Source: RGIG8700 sp045648505 (GTDB taxonomy: Bacteria > Bacillota > Clostridia > RGIG6154). Taken from it: 64,000 nt of DNA. The stretch spans positions 1 to 64,000 of the forward strand of contig JAZROD010000010.1 of the NCBI GenBank assembly GCA_045648505.1, written 5' to 3'. Shown piece after piece: positions 63,005 through 64,000 of this stretch. Within the stretch, counting starts at the first letter, position 1. Each line of letters begins with the position of its first letter. A model generated the notes under the pieces. It was not told the DNA's origin, searched no databases, and worked only from the letters and a program-made list of their open reading frames with translations. A program made the translations under genes and the position numbers.

Positions 63005-63804
63005 TTGCCTGCCTCCTGTTTCTTTCCTTTTGACTCTGCAATATTTGACAGGATAAGCAGAATAAGAACTGCCCCGATCATAAGTGCAGAAAGTGCATAA
63101 ATGTCAGGCTTAACCTCTTTTTTGGTCATTGAGTAGATAAGAAGAGGTAATGTCTGAAAATCATTTCCTGTTGTGAAATAGCTGATAACAAAGTCATCAA
63201 GTGATAAAGTAAATGCCATAATAAAGCCTGAAACAATACCCGGCATAATATTTGGAAGCTCCACCTTGAAAAATGCCTGAACAGGTGTGCAACCAAGGTC
63301 CATAGCCGCTTCGGTAAGAGATCTGTTGTAGCTTAAAGCTCTTGGTCTTACCGATAAAATAACATAAGGCAAGCAGAAAGTAACATGTGCAATCAATATA
63401 GTATTAAAGCCAAGCTTTTCTTCTGCACCAATAATTCCACCAACAAAAACAAATAAAAGCATCATAGAAATACCTGTCACAATTTCAGGATTCATCATAG
63501 GAATATTTGTTACAGATAATATTGAGCCTTTAACCGCCTTGCTTTTCATCTTTTCTATTCCCACAACCGCCGCTGTGCCGATTATGGTTGAAATAACTGC
63601 AGTTGAAATTGCAAGCACAAGTGTGTTTTTAAGGGCATTAAAGGTTTCAGGACTTGAGAAAAGTTCTCTGTACCAGTAAAGTGAAGGCCCTGAAAAAGAC
63701 CCTGTATTGCCGGTGCTGTTAAATGAAAAGAGCACCAGAACAACAATAGGAATATACAAAATTGTGAACACTAAAAATGTATAAATTTTAGAAAGTGCTT
63801 TCAT
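63001..63804 (-). CDS. potC: Spermidine/putrescine ABC transporter permease PotC
   Basis: The product is 267 aa with six membrane helices and the ABC-permease EAA loop (LTEAAMDLGCTPVQAFFKVELP). It pairs with PotB to form the channel. GGAGGTGCAAAATA precedes the ATG, and the start overlaps the potB stop by one base (TAATG). Confidence 0.94.
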   Translation of the reverse strand: MKALSKIYTFLVFTILYIPIVVLVLFSFNSTGNTGSFSGPSLYWYRELFSSPETFNALKNTLVLAISTAVISTIIGTAAVVGIEKMKSKAVKGSILSVTNIPMMNPEIVTGISMMLLFVFVGGIIGAEEKLGFNTILIAHVTFCLPYVILSVRPRALSYNRSLTEAAMDLGCTPVQAFFKVELPNIMPGIVSGFIMAFTLSLDDFVISYFTTGNDFQTLPLLIYSMTKKEVKPDIYALSALMIGAVLILLILSNIAESKGKKQEAGK

Positions 63805-64000
63805 TATTTTGCACCTCCTTCTTCACCTGAAAACTTGTTCATCACAAACAATGATAAAAGAACAAGAATCATCATAACAAGGGAAATTGCCGCACCTACA
63901 TTGTAGGTTGAAACATTCTGGAACTGTCTTTCAATGGTATCACCAAGAAGTTCAAATGTTCCGCCACCGAGTTTCTGTGAAATGTAGAATGTGCTTATAC
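63804..64000 (-). CDS. potB: 3' end of permease PotB (runs off the right edge)
   Basis: The last 65 codons are open from base 64000 to the TAA at 63804-63806. They contain FYISQKLGGGTFELLGDTIE and a final membrane helix (AAISLVMMILVLLSLFVM), matching the end of PotB. potA would be expected upstream, outside the window. Confidence 0.88.
   Translation of the reverse strand, partial: ISTFYISQKLGGGTFELLGDTIERQFQNVSTYNVGAAISLVMMILVLLSLFVMNKFSGEEGGAK

Overview
The window reads as a piece of chromosome from a spore-forming, S-layer-bearing member of the Clostridia. The evidence is AT-rich DNA, near-consensus sigma-A promoters with 17-bp spacers, strong AGGAGG ribosome sites, a forespore sigma factor (SigG) behind a sigma-F-type promoter, a SpoIIQ-like M23 protein, three SLH-domain surface proteins, a GntR/ABC exporter operon and a pot polyamine operon. 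The genus cannot be fixed from the sequence alone.

Layout. 1-3941: the tail of an unidentified gene, then a large secreted protein with a DUF4886/SGNH-like end. 4070-12095: an operon of three aminoacyl-tRNA synthetases (GltX, GlnS, MetG), tatD, a chromate-transporter pair and a membrane-anchored unknown. 12129-12896: sigG, pointing back. 12964-20050: an operon of murD, three M42-type peptidase genes (the third looks catalytically dead), an aconitase-family hydratase and recR. 20465-20908: yqeY. 21476-27226: two tandem SLH proteins. 27265-29315: a beta-lactamase-fold hydrolase and a polysaccharide deacetylase. 29440-35601: a hemolysin-III-type membrane protein, an NCS2 purine permease, the SpoIIQ-like gene, a third SLH protein, a Cys-rich protein and upp. 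35739-35894: tRNA-Met and tRNA-Val. 36034-46848: a compact phage-derived cassette. 46969-50195: a GntR-regulated ABC exporter. 50679-63004: gdhA, yhbY, an RsuA-type pseudouridine synthase, rodA, a patatin, a VanW protein, a LUD protein, a class A PBP, TspO, an unknown and potD. 63001-64000: potC and the end of potB.

The main candidate for an undescribed system is the 10.8-kb cassette at 36034-46848. It holds fifteen closely packed, intact genes on one strand: a very short small terminase, large terminase, portal, scaffold, P22-type coat protein, three connectors, tail tube, Gp15 chaperone, a short tape-measure candidate, distal tail, Gp37-like tail protein, baseplate protein and holin. It has its own promoter and terminators. 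The window shows no integrase, repressor, replication gene, head protease, MuF protein or endolysin with it. That is what a domesticated packaging machine, such as a gene-transfer-agent-like particle, would look like. A trimmed prophage is the plain alternative. A palindromic array of eight copies of an 8-bp motif sits between its terminase and portal genes.

The intergenic DNA is also unusual. There is a dispersed element family with inverted ends (three copies), a 277-bp element with 25-bp inverted ends that separates the GntR operon from its promoter and operator, and a multi-hairpin element downstream of potD.
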